From the NCBI GenBank assembly GCA_041907145.1, contig JAYRHW010000205.1, forward strand, positions 1-16,610: 16,610 bases of DNA, read 5' to 3'. The notes beneath the pieces were generated by a model. It saw only the letters and a list, made by a program, of their open reading frames with translations, was not told where the DNA came from and did not search any database. Source of the DNA: JAFLCA01 sp041907145 (GTDB lineage: Bacteria > Bdellovibrionota_C > UBA2361 > JAFLCA01). Made by a program: the position numbers and the translations under genes. This document shows, one piece after another, positions 1 through 8,216 of the stretch. How positions within the stretch are numbered: the first letter of the stretch is position 1; each line of letters starts with the position of its first letter.

Positions 1-300
1 ATCGTGGATAATACCCCCGAGCAAGTTATTGCAGCGATAAGAGCTGACGCGCGGTTCGCGAACGTGCCGGTAGTGCTCTTAAGTAGCCGTGCGTTTGTCT
101 TTGATATTGAGAAGTACCTCAAACTGGGGGTGGATCGCTGCCTGAGTAAACCCCTCGAGCTCAAGGCGCTGGGCCTTGTATGCCGGGAGCTTCTCGATAC
201 CAGGCGTTCTGATCGCGCCGCCTCCTCCAAGGATCAAGGCAAAAAGAACCAGCCTGGACCGCGCTCACGGGTCATCATGGTGGATGATATCTTTCATTAG
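1..300 (+). CDS. Response-regulator receiver protein, 3' part
   Basis: The gene enters from the left edge, so its start and the phospho-accepting aspartate lie outside the window. Visible are the second half of a receiver (CheY-like) fold: beta-4 with VPVVLLSS, carrying the switch Ser/Thr, then the alpha-4 helix, then CLSKPLEL with the invariant Lys-Pro pair. A polar linker follows. The last residues, RVIMVDD, look like beta-1 and the acidic pair opening a second receiver domain, but the reading frame stops four codons later. From the family, such proteins relay signals from histidine kinases; the output here is unknown. The receiver assignment is good. Whether the stop at 298 is the natural end is doubtful (see the adjoining entry). 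Confidence 0.7.
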   Translation: MVDNTPEQVIAAIRADARFANVPVVLLSSRAFVFDIEKYLKLGVDRCLSKPLELKALGLVCRELLDTRRSDRAASSKDQGKKNQPGPRSRVIMVDDIFH

Positions 301-361
301 ACGCAGTTGGGCGATTGAATCGGCTCTGCTGGAGAAACTACGCGATAATATCGAGGGGTAG
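293..361 (+). pseudogene. Frameshifted remainder of a second receiver domain
   Basis: Immediately after the VDD motif of the preceding gene, the next frame (frame of base 2) continues with IRRSWAIESALLEKLRDN and stops at 359-361. Joined to RVIMVDD, this gives the classic beta-1/acidic pair/alpha-1 start of a receiver domain, in the pattern VDDxxxIRRS...LLEKL. A one-base indel around 289-296 would restore it. Even restored, the second domain would end after about 30 residues, so it is a remnant. A sequencing or assembly error at the indel is possible. Confidence 0.45.
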
Positions 362-580
362 GCCTTCTCTTCGCTGTGGAACCTGCGCGTTGCTTCCTAG
401 ATCCTCTTTGGTTTCATTCTGAGGATTCTGTAAATTCTTTTGCTCCTTTTGCTCGCGCTGCTCAGTATCGAGTGAAACAGCGTCATCGAGCAGGGTGCCT
501 TTTTCATCGCGGATAACCTTGTCGGCGATGGTAGAGCGATAGGTAGACGATTGGAAAAGGCGAATTCTTTCAATTTGCAT
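338..580 (-). CDS. Small charged hypothetical protein (80 aa)
   Basis: I do not recognise this protein. I chose the ATG at 580-578 because GGAGGG (591-586) sits 5 nt upstream; an ATG 18 nt further upstream has no such site. The N-terminal half, MQIERIRLFQSSTYRSTIAD, is a mix of basic and hydroxyl residues. The C-terminal half (residues about 38-70) is Gln/Glu/Asn/Lys-rich and probably disordered. There is no signal peptide or membrane segment. The 3' end overlaps the receiver remnant on the other strand by 24 bp, so the two genes converge. The strong ribosome-binding site is the main reason to believe it is expressed. Confidence 0.5.
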   Translation of the reverse strand: MQIERIRLFQSSTYRSTIADKVIRDEKGTLLDDAVSLDTEQREQKEQKNLQNPQNETKEDLGSNAQVPQRREGLPLDIIA

Positions 581-585
581 AACTG

Positions 586-591
586 CCCTCC
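586..591 (-). promoter_or_regulatory. Shine-Dalgarno GGAGGG deciding a start
   Basis: On the minus strand GGAGGG precedes ATG 580 with a 5-nt spacer. It supports the shorter 80-aa reading of the small charged protein. Confidence 0.6.
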
Positions 592-737
592 GTGGCACTG
601 AGGAAGTCTGCGCCGTCGAGTCCTTTCTCCGGCTAACCTTCCTGCACCTGTTGAATCGACAAACTGAGAGTTTTTCTTAAGTCCTTTGCGGAGACTAAAA
701 ATCCCCCCGGTGCTTCCAATAAATTAAAGCATCTTAA

Positions 738-765
738 TAAAGTAGGTCCCTTAAGCTGACGATAC
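738..765 (+). promoter_or_regulatory. Possible flagellar sigma-28-type promoter
   Basis: TAAAGTAG (738-745) and GACGATAC (758-765) are separated by 12 nt. The enterobacterial FliA consensus is TAAAGTTT-N11-GCCGATAA, so both halves agree in most positions and the spacing is one base long. It lies about 40 bp upstream of the gene at 808. Chance similarity in AT-rich DNA cannot be excluded. Confidence 0.3.
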
Positions 766-807
766 TAAGCTATGAAAGTGAAGTAGTTACGGGGTTTTAT
801 AGAGGTT

Positions 808-1134
808 ATGCAGAACGACGAAAAGAACATAGCTATACATCAGGCATTTGATGAATGGGTGCCCTACGATCCGGCACTCCCTGAGCGCAATTTATTGCGG
901 GCCATTCTTCTAACCGCGATGTCGGATTTGCGGCGTCCGGGAGATGCACGCAAGGAGGCCACCGAGTTCTTCATGAGCGAGGATGAGAGCTATATTTTCT
1001 CGTTCCAATCAATTTGCAATCACCTAGATATCGATCCAAAACAGATTCTTCTTGTTACCGGACTCACGGGAGCTGCGCAGCCGACTGCGATGAGCGAGGC
1101 TCCGGTTCCACAGCCCATTAAGGTCGGGGAGTAG
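808..1134 (+). CDS. Conserved hypothetical protein (108 aa)
   Basis: This is a small soluble acidic protein without signal peptide or membrane helix. Residues about 27-48 form a helix (NLLRAILLTAMSDLRR), followed by EATEFFMSEDESY and then FSFQSICNHLDIDPKQI. The last motif, FSFxxIC..L..DP, recalls a family of short uncharacterised proteins I associate with deltaproteobacteria and mobile elements, where an aromatic 'W/F...FSFE.IC..LG.DP..LR' signature recurs. This likeness is from memory and no function is known to me. The tail after residue 85 is Ala/Pro/Thr-rich and probably disordered. GAGG lies only 2 nt before the ATG, so the ribosome-binding site is weak. A possible sigma-28-like promoter lies upstream. 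Confidence 0.65.
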   Translation: MQNDEKNIAIHQAFDEWVPYDPALPERNLLRAILLTAMSDLRRPGDARKEATEFFMSEDESYIFSFQSICNHLDIDPKQILLVTGLTGAAQPTAMSEAPVPQPIKVGE

Positions 1135-1180
1135 GCTTTAATCTACGAGATTCCTGTGTAACACTCGACACAGGAAATAA

Positions 1181-1828
1181 ATGATAGCCACCGCTGATAG
1201 CGCCGCCGAGCAAGAGCTGGGCCTCAAGCATAAGTACTATTTTTGTGGAGACTCGAGAGCTTCATTGGTGCTCCTGGTGCACGGCCGCGCCGGAACCTAC
1301 GACGTGATGTGGGCGTTCCGACGCTGTTTACCCGAAAAGTGCAATATTATCGCAGTACAGGCCCCAGAGCCCGATGAGCTCGGAGGATACTCCTGGTGGC
1401 AAATTGACAACCAAAAAACCACGCGTGAGGCGGTATCCGCCGGCATGAAGCGACTCAGTGATTTTATCTCGAGGATGGAGCGTTATTATTCCCTCACCCC
1501 CACGAAGCGCGCTGCGCTAGGGTTTTCACAGGGTGCGGGAATTCTCTCCCTTCTAATTCAAGAGACTTCCCAGAGCTTCGATGCGGTAGCACTCCTGGCT
1601 GGGTTTGTGATCGAGGGCTTGGGCCCTGACTTGCCTGCCAAGAGGCCCGAGATACTAGTGCTTCACGGAAGTCTGGATGACATAGTCCCGGTGGAGAGGG
1701 CGCATGTAGGGAGGGCGCTGCTGCAGGGTAGGGGGTATTCCGTTGTGTTTCATGAGGATCCCGTTGGCCACAAGGTCGGTGTCCCAGGGATGCGCCTACT
1801 GCGCGAGTGGCTAAGTACGAGAATTTAG
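1181..1828 (+). CDS. Alpha/beta hydrolase, phospholipase/carboxylesterase family
   Basis: This 215-aa cytoplasmic serine hydrolase is close to the usual 200-230 aa of the YpfH/EstB-like carboxylesterase family. The oxyanion-side motif LVHGRAG is at residues 32-38. The nucleophile elbow GFSQG gives Ser116. HGSLDDIVP (162-170) gives Asp166, and GHKVG gives His197, so the full catalytic triad is present in the expected order and spacing. The substrate cannot be told from sequence; relatives cleave short acyl esters, and some are acyl-protein thioesterases. AGGA lies 6 nt before the ATG. The gene follows the 108-aa gene by 46 bp on the same strand and may share its transcript. Confidence 0.88.
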   Translation: MIATADSAAEQELGLKHKYYFCGDSRASLVLLVHGRAGTYDVMWAFRRCLPEKCNIIAVQAPEPDELGGYSWWQIDNQKTTREAVSAGMKRLSDFISRMERYYSLTPTKRAALGFSQGAGILSLLIQETSQSFDAVALLAGFVIEGLGPDLPAKRPEILVLHGSLDDIVPVERAHVGRALLQGRGYSVVFHEDPVGHKVGVPGMRLLREWLSTRI

Positions 1829-1939
1829 AGCCAAAATCTACAGTCTTTTGCCCCATAGTCGACCTTAACAACTGCACAGATGGCGATCCCTTTGGGATCC
1901 CCTCGTGATTTCAGGACGTTATAGGATTGGTTTTGGGCC

Positions 1940-3910
1940 ATGGCGGGCTTTGGGCTAACAAAAGTATTAAACGGCGAAACGCTCAGTCGCTTTGCTGGCC
2001 TGGCTTCACAAAAGAGGCCCCCAGGGTCCGTCGTGGGGGGCTCCACTGACAGCACGTCATTAGCAGCTGGTCTTCGCATTGGTGCTAGAACCTATTCAAC
2101 CGCTATAGACGGACTTAATAGGGCTGCCTCGGTCGTCAATCTCTCTGAGCAAACACTCGAGAAGCTCGGGCAAATCACCGGGAAGCTCATCGACATTACT
2201 CAGCGCGCTACCGATATCGCTACCAGCCAAGGCACGCGTACGCAGCTCACTGCGGAATTTCGCGATCTAGCACACGAATTCCAGCGCACTGTAAAGAATG
2301 CGACCACAGGGAATAATGAGTTTCTAACTGCCGATGGATTGGAGGAAGTCTTTCAGTCTATCGGCTTGGACAAGAAATCCTCACGATCGATAGCCGAGAT
2401 TTTCAGTCGATTCGTAACAGGAGCCGGGGATGGCTCTCTTGCAGATGAAAGCATTAAGGGCCGAGACCCAGCGGTGCCAATTGGTGCCTTCCGAAAGCGA
2501 CTTTCCGATTCTCCTCTCACGTTAATGAACGACTCGGGTGTGGGGGGCGCAGGAGAAGGTGCGATTACACGATATAACTTGTTTTTTATTGGTGACGACA
2601 GGCTGAATCAGACTCCTACCGGAATCGATACCCTCTCGTCTCTAGAAGCAGGTGGAAGCATTCAAAGCATCGCAGCCGGGCTTGTGACTGCCGCTGTCGA
2701 CCTAGTCGCGGTTAATGAAACATCGGGATATGCGGTGATCCAATCTACCGACGACTTTCTTGGTAGTAACGCCGGGCATTATAACCAACTTTACCTCGTA
2801 GACTCATCGGGTAATGTCCTGCACCAATACACGACTAATGCTGACTACAGCACAAGCTACCAAAGTGCTGACATTAGCAGCGACAATCTTGAAATTGGGT
2901 ATATCGCAAACGAACTTGGCGGAGTCTCATCAGTTTACCACGCGAGCTTTGCTTCGTTAGGCAGCGCGGCCACCAGTGTCGATACCATTGATAGTCTGAT
3001 TGGCACCTTTACCGGCGTAAAGATTTCAAACTCAGGTGACTATCTCGCCTACAACGAAAGTAATGTCCTAAATGACCTACATATGGTCGATCTGACTCAT
3101 CCCGGGACTGAGTACGTTTACTCGACCTATACACTAAGTGGGTATGGATTTGCTGGGGACAACTCCCTGTTCGTCTTGGGCGACACTTCTTTCATTGGCG
3201 ACACCCATCTTGCAGAGATTTCAACTTCTGGAGTTGTTGGAGATGTAATGCCGGTAACCTCCAGCGACAGTACGCTCCGGGTTCTCGAGGGATCCGGGTT
3301 TGCTGTCTATAATTCTCCCTCCAATTCGGTCAAACAGTACTCATTAGCCGGGAGTCTTGAGCGCAGCATTACCCTTGGATCGGGCGATTCATTAAACGAT
3401 ATTTCACTTGCGCTCAACCGAGCTGGTACGGGCATTGATATTGGAGTGTATGGGACCTTTCCCAGCATGCTAAGTGGCGGCAAGCGTATGCTACGCTTTA
3501 CTGATAATCCAAATTACAGCCAACGCGCTGCAACTCCTCGTGGTACCCCCAGTCAATATGACGCTATTACCGAGGAGCAGCGCACTTCCATTTTTGACGA
3601 AGCCTTCTCTCTTGAGGACCGACCGCAGGCCTATCGGACTCTAAGTAGACTTACGGCGCTGAAGGATCAGATCGATAACAACATTGGAGCGCTCAAGAAG
3701 GCCAAGGAGGGTCTTGAGGATACCATTTCGCTAGTTAGAGATGTTGGACGCGCGTTTCTTGAGCAGGCGGGGGCGATTCGAGGAGTGGAGGATGCCAACG
3801 ACATAGCCCGCAAGTTAACGCTAAAGATACGGACTTCGTCTTCAAAGGCTTTGGCGCAGGCGGATAACCTAAATGCGATAACGGTGGCAGCCCTAACTTC
3901 CGGGGATTAG
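1940..3910 (+). CDS. Flagellin-like protein with central beta-propeller-like region
   Basis: This 656-aa protein has flagellin-type ends and an atypical middle. Residues about 44-132 form an alpha-helical stretch matching the D1 pattern of flagellins (GLRIGARTYSTAIDGLNRA, then QTLEKLGQITGKL and TQRATDIATSQGT). The C terminus (about 560-656) ends in EDANDIARKLTLKIRTSSS then KALAQADNLNAITVAAL, the counterpart of the flagellin ending 'ALAQANQLPQSVLSLL'. The middle (about 185-525) is beta-rich, with hydrophobic strand pairs near residues 262, 315, 361, 404, 451 and 488, about 45 residues apart, as in WD40/TolB-type propeller blades. There is no Sec signal peptide, consistent with export by the flagellar apparatus. 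The extreme N terminus (1-40) is unlike the usual D0 segment. No clear Shine-Dalgarno precedes the ATG. A 6-bp inverted repeat (GATCCC/GGGATC, 1885-1899) lies upstream. Flagellin kinship is seen by eye; the propeller is inferred. Confidence 0.72.
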   Translation: MAGFGLTKVLNGETLSRFAGLASQKRPPGSVVGGSTDSTSLAAGLRIGARTYSTAIDGLNRAASVVNLSEQTLEKLGQITGKLIDITQRATDIATSQGTRTQLTAEFRDLAHEFQRTVKNATTGNNEFLTADGLEEVFQSIGLDKKSSRSIAEIFSRFVTGAGDGSLADESIKGRDPAVPIGAFRKRLSDSPLTLMNDSGVGGAGEGAITRYNLFFIGDDRLNQTPTGIDTLSSLEAGGSIQSIAAGLVTAAVDLVAVNETSGYAVIQSTDDFLGSNAGHYNQLYLVDSSGNVLHQYTTNADYSTSYQSADISSDNLEIGYIANELGGVSSVYHASFASLGSAATSVDTIDSLIGTFTGVKISNSGDYLAYNESNVLNDLHMVDLTHPGTEYVYSTYTLSGYGFAGDNSLFVLGDTSFIGDTHLAEISTSGVVGDVMPVTSSDSTLRVLEGSGFAVYNSPSNSVKQYSLAGSLERSITLGSGDSLNDISLALNRAGTGIDIGVYGTFPSMLSGGKRMLRFTDNPNYSQRAATPRGTPSQYDAITEEQRTSIFDEAFSLEDRPQAYRTLSRLTALKDQIDNNIGALKKAKEGLEDTISLVRDVGRAFLEQAGAIRGVEDANDIARKLTLKIRTSSSKALAQADNLNAITVAALTSGD

Positions 3911-4020
3911 ATTAGGGTAAGTGCGCAGAGACAAAGAGGTTTTTGTCCTTGGTTTATTGCCTTTGGCTCAGGCTGAGTATACAGTAGGAAGGCTAACAGT
4001 AACCTCGGTAGTAATTCATC

Positions 4021-6765
4021 ATGAGCAGTCTTTCAGAAGTTTTAGCACAGTTCGGCCAGAACTCTGGCTACGTCGAAGATCTCTATAGACTCTATACTAC
4101 CGACCCTAGCTTGGTTGGTGAAGGTTGGGCATCCTTTTTCGCTCGGCTCTCTGATGGGCAAAATGGTAACGGACATCATCTCCCGGCACAGACCCTGAAC
4201 CACAGGGGCGCCTCCTCGCTGCCGGATGCTGTTAATGCTGATTTGCAGTCGAAGGTATTTCAACTTGTCGCAGCCTACCGAGAGTTTGGCCATTTCGCCG
4301 CCAATATCAATCCGCTCCATAACGGAGTAAGAGCACTTCCGCTTGTTCCGGAGCTCCAGGCTTCCCACTATGGTTTCTCAGCCGGCGATCTGGCGCTGGA
4401 TGTCAACTGTCTAGGCTTTCGTGGCAGGAACAGTCTGCCCCTTGGCAAACTAATTGAAGAGCTCAAGCAGTGCTACTGCGGAACGCTTGGCGCGGAGTTT
4501 AGCCACATTGTCGATTCCAACGAGCGCGTGTGGTGGCAGACCCGCATCGAAAATCGTGCTCAGTCTTTAACCTACTCCCCCGAACAGCGACGTACTCTTC
4601 TTGCTAGGCTAATTGAAGCGGAGGGCTTTGAGTCCGAGCTTCATAAGACCTATGTCGGTTCCAAGCGCTTTTCGGTGCAAGGCGCCGAGACAGCTTTGCC
4701 GATGATGCAGCGCGTGATCGATTTCGCAGGCACCCATGCGGTGAGCGATGTGGTCATAGGCATGGCGCATCGCGGCCGATTAAATGTCCTGGCTCATATC
4801 GTCGGAAAGCCCGATGCGCAGATTTTTTCTGAATTTGAAGATCAAAGTATTTTCTCCGTGCTGGGTTCCGGAGACGTTAAATACCATATGGGGTATCGCT
4901 CTCGGCGAACCACGAGCACTGGTGCCGAGGTAAACGTAGAACTAGCTCCAAACCCCTCGCATTTGGAGTTCGTCAATCCGGTGGTGGAAGGGATCGTCCG
5001 AGCTCGTCAAGATTTGGGCGATCGCGAGCGGAGAGCGGCTGTCGTTCCAGTACTTATTCACGGGGATGCGGCATTTATCGGTCAAGGCGTGGTTTGGGAA
5101 ACTCTCAATATGAGCGCGGTTCCGGCCTACAATACCGGCGGAACTTTTCACCTCGTTCTCAACAATCAAGTCGGATTTACCACGGACTCTGATGACGCCC
5201 GCTCTTCCCCATATTGCAGCGACATGGCGAAGGCAATTCAGGCCCCTGTATTGCATGTCAATGCAGAAGATATTGAAACCTGCTGCTGGGCAGTCGATGT
5301 CGCGATGGAGTATCGACAGACTTTCGGCAAGGATGTCGTCATCGACCTCTTTTGCTATCGAAAATACGGACACAATGAGGGTGATGACCCAAGCTTTACC
5401 CAGCCCTTGGTATACGCCGAGCTTTCCAAGCGAAAAAGCGTAACGCAACTTTATGCAGAGGAGCTGGTCGCTAAGGGGGTTATTACCTCGACAGAATTCG
5501 ACTCGCAGCTGTCAGAATATTCGAAGAGGTTCCAATCGGAGCGAAATAAGAAAAATGGCAGCTATGGCGATGCTTGCGCTGTTCATGGGCGTTTGCGAGT
5601 TCCCACGCCCCCCACAGGGGTGAAGCGCGAGGTATTGAGCAAAATCGCTCAGACCCTCGTCGAGTATCCCGAAGGATTTGTTGTTCATCCCAAGCTCCAT
5701 AAGATTCTCGAGAAGCGCGTCGAAACACTCGAGCTCGGAAGGGGCATAGAGTGGGGATTTGCCGAGGGCCTGGCCTTTGGTTCGCTGGTCCTCGAGGGGC
5801 GGCAGGTTCGCCTCTCAGGTCAAGACTGTGGTCGAGGCACCTTTAGTCAGCGACATTTGGCTCTGAGTCACTTCGAAAAGCCCGGGAAGTACCTCCCGTT
5901 CTCGCAGTTATCGGTCAATGGCGGGCGATTCGAGGTTTACAATAGCACCCTCTCCGAAGCGTCCGTGCTGGGCTTTGAGTTTGGATATTCCTCAATAGCA
6001 AAGGATTCTCTTGTTCTCTGGGAAGCTCAGTTTGGCGACTTCGCAAATGGCGCCCAGGTAATTATCGATCAGTTCATAGCCAGCTCAGAGGCGAAGTGGG
6101 GGCAACTCTCCGGCTTGGTGCTCTTACTACCACACGGGTTCGAGGGGCAAGGGCCCGAACACTCGAGCGCGCGCCTCGAGCGGTATCTACAACTCTGCGG
6201 CGAAGGCAACATGGTGGTTGCATATCCAAGCTCGGCGGCTCAGCACTTTCATCTCATCCGTCGTCAAGGGTTAATGGAGCTCAAGCGTCCTCTGGTAGTG
6301 ATGACACCAAAGAGTCTGCTGCGCCTACCGTCGGCCTGTGCGACGGTCGAGCAGCTGACGTCAGGACAATTCGAAACGGTCCTTGAGGATAATTTCGGAT
6401 CGGGGTCTCCAGATAAGCTCGTGCTGTGCAGCGGGAAGGTCTTCTATGACATCCAGGCCGCGCTTCAGAAGGAGAAGGCCTCCAAAGTTCGAGTGCTGCG
6501 CATCGAGCAGCTGTACCCTTTTCCGCAGTTTGAGATGAAAAGGGCGCTCAAGGATATAGAGCCCAAGAGGGTTGTATGGGTCCAGGAGGAGCCGCAGAAT
6601 ATGGGTGCTTGGAGCTATATCGAGCCCTATCTCCGAGAACGCTTGGGACTACCCGTGCAGTACGTCGGTCGAGCCGTAGGAGCGTCCCCAGCCACGGGCT
6701 CCGGTAAGCGAAGTGCAGTCGAAGTACAGACTTTCATCGCCGAGATGTTTCAGGCGCTTCAATAG
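4021..6765 (+). CDS. sucA: 2-oxoglutarate dehydrogenase E1 component
   Basis: This thiamine-diphosphate-dependent E1 decarboxylates 2-oxoglutarate and passes the succinyl group to the lipoyl arm of E2 in the citric acid cycle. At 914 aa it is near the E. coli length (about 930). The N-terminal helix (VEDLYRLYTTDPSLVGEGW) and AYREFGH are typical of the family. GMAHRGRLNVL (247-257, His250), LIHGDAAFIGQG (GD at 348-349), NNQVGFTT (381-388, Asn382 for Mg-ThDP) and YGHNEGDDP (449-457) mark the cofactor domain. SGQDCGRGTFSQRH (599-612), FGDFANGAQ and GFEGQGPEHSS mark the transketolase-like C-terminal half. All key motifs are intact. The usual partner sucB (E2) does not follow; an exonuclease gene starts 5 bp later. 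No good Shine-Dalgarno is visible before the ATG. Confidence 0.96.
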   Translation: MSSLSEVLAQFGQNSGYVEDLYRLYTTDPSLVGEGWASFFARLSDGQNGNGHHLPAQTLNHRGASSLPDAVNADLQSKVFQLVAAYREFGHFAANINPLHNGVRALPLVPELQASHYGFSAGDLALDVNCLGFRGRNSLPLGKLIEELKQCYCGTLGAEFSHIVDSNERVWWQTRIENRAQSLTYSPEQRRTLLARLIEAEGFESELHKTYVGSKRFSVQGAETALPMMQRVIDFAGTHAVSDVVIGMAHRGRLNVLAHIVGKPDAQIFSEFEDQSIFSVLGSGDVKYHMGYRSRRTTSTGAEVNVELAPNPSHLEFVNPVVEGIVRARQDLGDRERRAAVVPVLIHGDAAFIGQGVVWETLNMSAVPAYNTGGTFHLVLNNQVGFTTDSDDARSSPYCSDMAKAIQAPVLHVNAEDIETCCWAVDVAMEYRQTFGKDVVIDLFCYRKYGHNEGDDPSFTQPLVYAELSKRKSVTQLYAEELVAKGVITSTEFDSQLSEYSKRFQSERNKKNGSYGDACAVHGRLRVPTPPTGVKREVLSKIAQTLVEYPEGFVVHPKLHKILEKRVETLELGRGIEWGFAEGLAFGSLVLEGRQVRLSGQDCGRGTFSQRHLALSHFEKPGKYLPFSQLSVNGGRFEVYNSTLSEASVLGFEFGYSSIAKDSLVLWEAQFGDFANGAQVIIDQFIASSEAKWGQLSGLVLLLPHGFEGQGPEHSSARLERYLQLCGEGNMVVAYPSSAAQHFHLIRRQGLMELKRPLVVMTPKSLLRLPSACATVEQLTSGQFETVLEDNFGSGSPDKLVLCSGKVFYDIQAALQKEKASKVRVLRIEQLYPFPQFEMKRALKDIEPKRVVWVQEEPQNMGAWSYIEPYLRERLGLPVQYVGRAVGASPATGSGKRSAVEVQTFIAEMFQALQ

Positions 6766-6770
6766 AGATC

Positions 6771-8171
6771 ATGCACGCGATCTTTTACGATCTCGAGACC
6801 AGCGATACGCTCCCTCTTGGACAAATCCTTAATTATTCGTTTATATACGTCGATGGTGACTTTGAGCGCCTTGCCGAGCTGAGTGGGGAGATCCGAATCT
6901 CACGTCTGCAGCTGCCACGCGCTGGAGCGATTCTCGCCAATCGTATCGATGTATTGGTGCATCAGCAGAAGTGCAGTGATGACGAGCTTACTGCGATGCG
7001 CAAGATTCACGAGTTCCTGACCCAGTGCGCTCGAAGCTCTCAGGCGCCGATCGCCCTCATAGGCTTCAACTCTTCCGGCTTTGATCTCAATTTCCTGCGA
7101 ACATCCTTTATCCGAAACGGGCTTGATCCCTACGCCTGGAGCAAGAAGCTTGTCGAGCGCGATATCCTGCTCTCTGTGCGGAAGCTCGCACTCTCAGATT
7201 CACGATTCCCGATTCTGCTATCTAAGGACGACCCCAAGAAGATTTCTCTTCGTTTAGAAAATCTAGGCCATGGATTTGGAATCCTTGAAGGCATCCAGAC
7301 TCATCACTCGCGGGACGACGTGCTCCTAACTATCGATTTGGCACGTGTGCTCCGGGAGCGATTCTCCTTTGACGCGGTGTCGTATTTGGCCTACGAGGGT
7401 GCTCCTTGTGAGCGCAAGCAAAGAACCCCTGAAGTGTTTTCGCTCCTTGATGTTAACTATGATGCTTCCGCAAAGGAGCGCTTCGTTCGTAGGCCCTGGA
7501 CGCTCCTATGCACCGACCACCGCTGCGGACTTTGGGTAGACCTGGAAGCCTACAAAGCCGGCGCCGGCCGCAGAAGCGTTCAACATGTCAAGAAACTAGG
7601 CGGTCATGCGCTATACCTCGAGCTGGATTACGCATGGGACAGAGCCTGGAGGGATATCGCGGCTAAGGCGCAGGCAGAGTTCTCGGGACTTAATATCCAG
7701 AACTTTTTCACCGAGACAGAATGCGATATCGAGGTTTTTATTTACCGTCTCGATGCCGCCGATAGGATTGCGCTGGCCAAGGCCATCGCGGAGGCGGACG
7801 GGAGGGGACTGAAGAATCTCGACGCGAGGATATTATTTCGTCGGCATGTGTTAAGGGCCTACTCCTGGGGGAGCGGCAACGACGATGCCATCGAAAGGGA
7901 TTTGCGAAGCTATGCTCTCAGACGCTACGGAGGCGAAGTCCTCCTGAGTAAGTCCATCTCACGTAAGCTCGCCGATACGCCGAGGGCAGGGGACTATCAT
8001 CCTACGTTTCAAATGCTGGTCGATGAGATCTGGAGTCGAAGGCAGTCCGCCGGCAGTGCGAAAGACACAGCTCTCCTCGATTCATTGGAGCGATTCTATA
8101 AGGAATCCGATATCTACCGAGTAGCTGGCGAAGAGCTTCTTGCACGGGGGCGACTAGAAAGCGCGGCCTAA
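6771..8171 (+). CDS. sbcB: Exodeoxyribonuclease I-like 3'-5' exonuclease
   Basis: This DEDDh exonuclease is 466 aa, against 475 for E. coli ExoI, which degrades single-stranded DNA from the 3' end in recombination and mismatch repair. Exo motif I is FYDLETS with Asp7 and Glu9. Motif II is GFNSSGFDLNFLR with Asp105, followed by FIRNGLDPYAW, closely matching ExoI ('FYRNFYDPYAW'). Motif III is HHSRDDVLLTIDLA with His178 and Asp183 at the ExoI spacing of five. KKISLRLENLGHGFGI corresponds to the ExoI stretch before motif III. The C-terminal 260 residues match in length but are divergent. The gene starts 5 bp after sucA and is surely co-transcribed. The symbol is by homology; the organism's true role may differ. 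Confidence 0.85.
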   Translation: MHAIFYDLETSDTLPLGQILNYSFIYVDGDFERLAELSGEIRISRLQLPRAGAILANRIDVLVHQQKCSDDELTAMRKIHEFLTQCARSSQAPIALIGFNSSGFDLNFLRTSFIRNGLDPYAWSKKLVERDILLSVRKLALSDSRFPILLSKDDPKKISLRLENLGHGFGILEGIQTHHSRDDVLLTIDLARVLRERFSFDAVSYLAYEGAPCERKQRTPEVFSLLDVNYDASAKERFVRRPWTLLCTDHRCGLWVDLEAYKAGAGRRSVQHVKKLGGHALYLELDYAWDRAWRDIAAKAQAEFSGLNIQNFFTETECDIEVFIYRLDAADRIALAKAIAEADGRGLKNLDARILFRRHVLRAYSWGSGNDDAIERDLRSYALRRYGGEVLLSKSISRKLADTPRAGDYHPTFQMLVDEIWSRRQSAGSAKDTALLDSLERFYKESDIYRVAGEELLARGRLESAA

Positions 8172-8216
8172 AGATATTCCTTCCATCTTCCGACCTTCTA
8201 GCCGGGGAGTCATAAC

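Larger units (their letters stand above)
581..807. other. Divergent intergenic region
   Basis: These 227 bp separate the small minus-strand gene from the plus-strand gene at 808. The right half is AT-rich and should hold promoters for both directions. I see no coding potential and no strong hairpin. The one nameable signal is a sigma-28-like pair at 738-765, listed separately. Confidence 0.5.

Noticed and set aside
1494..1877. 127-aa minus-strand open frame across the hydrolase gene
   Set aside because: It covers the catalytic Ser, Asp and His codons of the hydrolase on the opposite strand, and its Arg/Pro/Ser-rich composition is typical of an antisense shadow.
4942..5448. 168-aa minus-strand open frame inside sucA
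   Set aside because: It is antisense to fully conserved sucA motifs and has no features of its own.
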